A DNA stretch of 8,387 bases from Gorillibacterium sp. (GTDB taxonomy: Bacteria; Bacillota; Bacilli; Paenibacillales; NBRC-103111): assembly GCA_014380705.1 (NCBI GenBank), contig JACMJI010000036.1:1-8387 (forward strand). Direction: 5' to 3'. The position numbers were made by a program, and so were the translations under genes. Position 1 is the stretch's first letter, and every line of letters starts with the position of its first letter. Of the stretch, positions 7,378 to 8,387 are shown in pieces. The notes under the pieces are model-generated. The model was given only the letters and a program-made list of their open reading frames with translations, did no database searches and had not been told where the DNA came from.

Positions 7378-8387
7378 ATGCTCTCTGACTTATCGCAATA
7401 TGCTTGGATCGTCCCGCTATTTCCGCTTGTCGCTTTTTTAATGCTGACAGCTATTGGACGTCAAGCCAAAAGACTTGGTGTTGTAATCAGCCTAACAGCT
7501 AGTATAGCCTCCTTCTTGCTGGCGATCATGATCTTCATCAGCAGGGTCGGTAAAGACGCAGTAGACTATACATGGGATCGGTTCAAGTGGCTGGAGTTTG
7601 GTGACTTTACGCTGCGAATGGGTTTCGAAATGAATAACCTCAATGCGATGATGCTGCTCATCGTATCGACCATAAGCCTACTGGTTCTTGTTTATTCCTG
7701 CGGCTACATGCAGAATGACGATCGAATCAATGTTTACTTTGGCTATATATCCCTGTTCAGCTTTTCTATGCTTGGACTGGTGATGTCAATAAACATGATT
7801 CAGTTATACTTATTCTGGGAGCTGGTTGGAGCCTGTTCATTTCTGTTGATTGGTTTCTGGTATTTCAAGCCCGCGGCTAAAGCCGCCGCCCGCAAAGCTT
7901 TTATCGTTACCAGAATCGGGGATATTGGGTTATTCGTAGCCATTCTGCTCCTCTATTGGAATATGCCTGATCATCAGCTTACCTTTACAGCGATTCAGAA
8001 CGAGTTTATGAACGGTTCGAGCATGAGTGCAGGACTTGTCGCCTTGATTGCTATTCTGATTTTTGTTGGGGCTATGGGCAAATCGGGTCAATTCCCGCTC
8101 CATACTTGGCTTCCCGATGCCATGGAAGGGCCAACACCAATCAGTGCCTTGATTCATGCAGCAACCATGGTTGCTGCTGGGGTATATCTAGTCGCTCGAA
8201 CCTATCCTATATTAATGGTGTCTCATACTGCACTTATCGTGGTTGCAAGCATCGGTGCATTTACCGCGATCTTCGCCGCCATTATCGGCACGACGCAGAA
8301 TGACATTAAACGGGTACTCGCTTATTCCACCATCAGTCAGCTAGGGTATATGATGATGGCGCTAGGTATCGGAACGTGGGCTGCGTA
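7378..8387 (+). CDS. nuoL: NADH-quinone oxidoreductase subunit L, N-terminal part (3' end outside window)
   Basis: The frame is open from ATG 7378 to the window edge, giving 336 residues of a protein usually about 620-650 long. NuoL is the distal antiporter-like proton pump of complex I (ND5 family). Typical residues are visible: E148 in LFWELVGACSFLLIGFW corresponds to the key Glu144 of E. coli NuoL, and K235 in GAMGKSGQFPLHTWLPDAM to Lys229. H260 in ALIHAATMVAAGVYL is the conserved histidine of helix 8. KAFIVTRIGDIGL at 173-185 and DIKRVLAYSTISQLGYM at 309-325 are also family hallmarks. MrpA-type antiporter subunits look similar, but the Nuo context settles it. The remaining helices and the long lateral helix HL lie to the right; nuoM and nuoN probably follow. 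Confidence 0.98.
   Translation, partial: MLSDLSQYAWIVPLFPLVAFLMLTAIGRQAKRLGVVISLTASIASFLLAIMIFISRVGKDAVDYTWDRFKWLEFGDFTLRMGFEMNNLNAMMLLIVSTISLLVLVYSCGYMQNDDRINVYFGYISLFSFSMLGLVMSINMIQLYLFWELVGACSFLLIGFWYFKPAAKAAARKAFIVTRIGDIGLFVAILLLYWNMPDHQLTFTAIQNEFMNGSSMSAGLVALIAILIFVGAMGKSGQFPLHTWLPDAMEGPTPISALIHAATMVAAGVYLVARTYPILMVSHTALIVVASIGAFTAIFAAIIGTTQNDIKRVLAYSTISQLGYMMMALGIGTWAA

Noticed and set aside
7873..7886. GC-rich palindrome GCGGCT-AA-AGCCGC in nuoL
   Set aside because: It is explained by an alanine-rich loop (PAAKAAA) between two membrane helices and has no regulatory context.

Overview
The window is an ordinary, well-preserved block of core energy-metabolism genes from a Gram-positive bacterium of the order Bacillales, most likely a Paenibacillus-like member of the Paenibacillaceae. 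That assignment is inferred from the gene content, strong AGGAGG-type ribosome sites, sigma-A style promoter, frequent GTG/TTG starts and protein wording; no ribosomal RNA or other decisive marker is present. Every gene lies on the + strand, and I see no mobile element, CRISPR array, RNA gene or defence-like system.

Left part (1-2328): the 3' end of the F1Fo ATP synthase operon. It holds the tail of atpG (gamma), complete atpD (beta) and complete atpC (epsilon), closed by a textbook intrinsic terminator. The atpG-atpD and atpD-atpC gaps each contain a clean stem-loop without a U tract.

Middle (2329-2452): a short intergenic control region. A strong sigma-A promoter (TAGACA, 18-base spacer, TATAAT with an extended -10 TG) drives the next operon. 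Two imperfectly explained dyads surround it, and a 6-bp stem-loop lies at the expected transcript 5' end, just before a near-perfect Shine-Dalgarno sequence.

Right part (2453-8387): the complex I operon in the order nuoA-B-C-D-H-I-J-K-L, with nuoL cut by the window edge. The genes overlap or nearly touch, so translation is probably coupled. nuoD runs straight into nuoH: the nuoE, nuoF and nuoG genes for the NADH-oxidising module are not between them. This is the 11-subunit complex I-like layout known from Bacillales and some other lineages, in which the physiological electron donor is less certain. NuoM and NuoN would be expected beyond the right edge.

Together the two operons encode the two sides of the same energy circuit: the Nuo complex would pump protons while passing electrons to (mena)quinone, and ATP synthase would spend the gradient. 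I find no undescribed system here. The points most worth a second look are the paired atp stem-loops, the hexapeptide repeat in the NuoC N-terminal extension, the dyads on the nuo promoter, and the missing NADH module.
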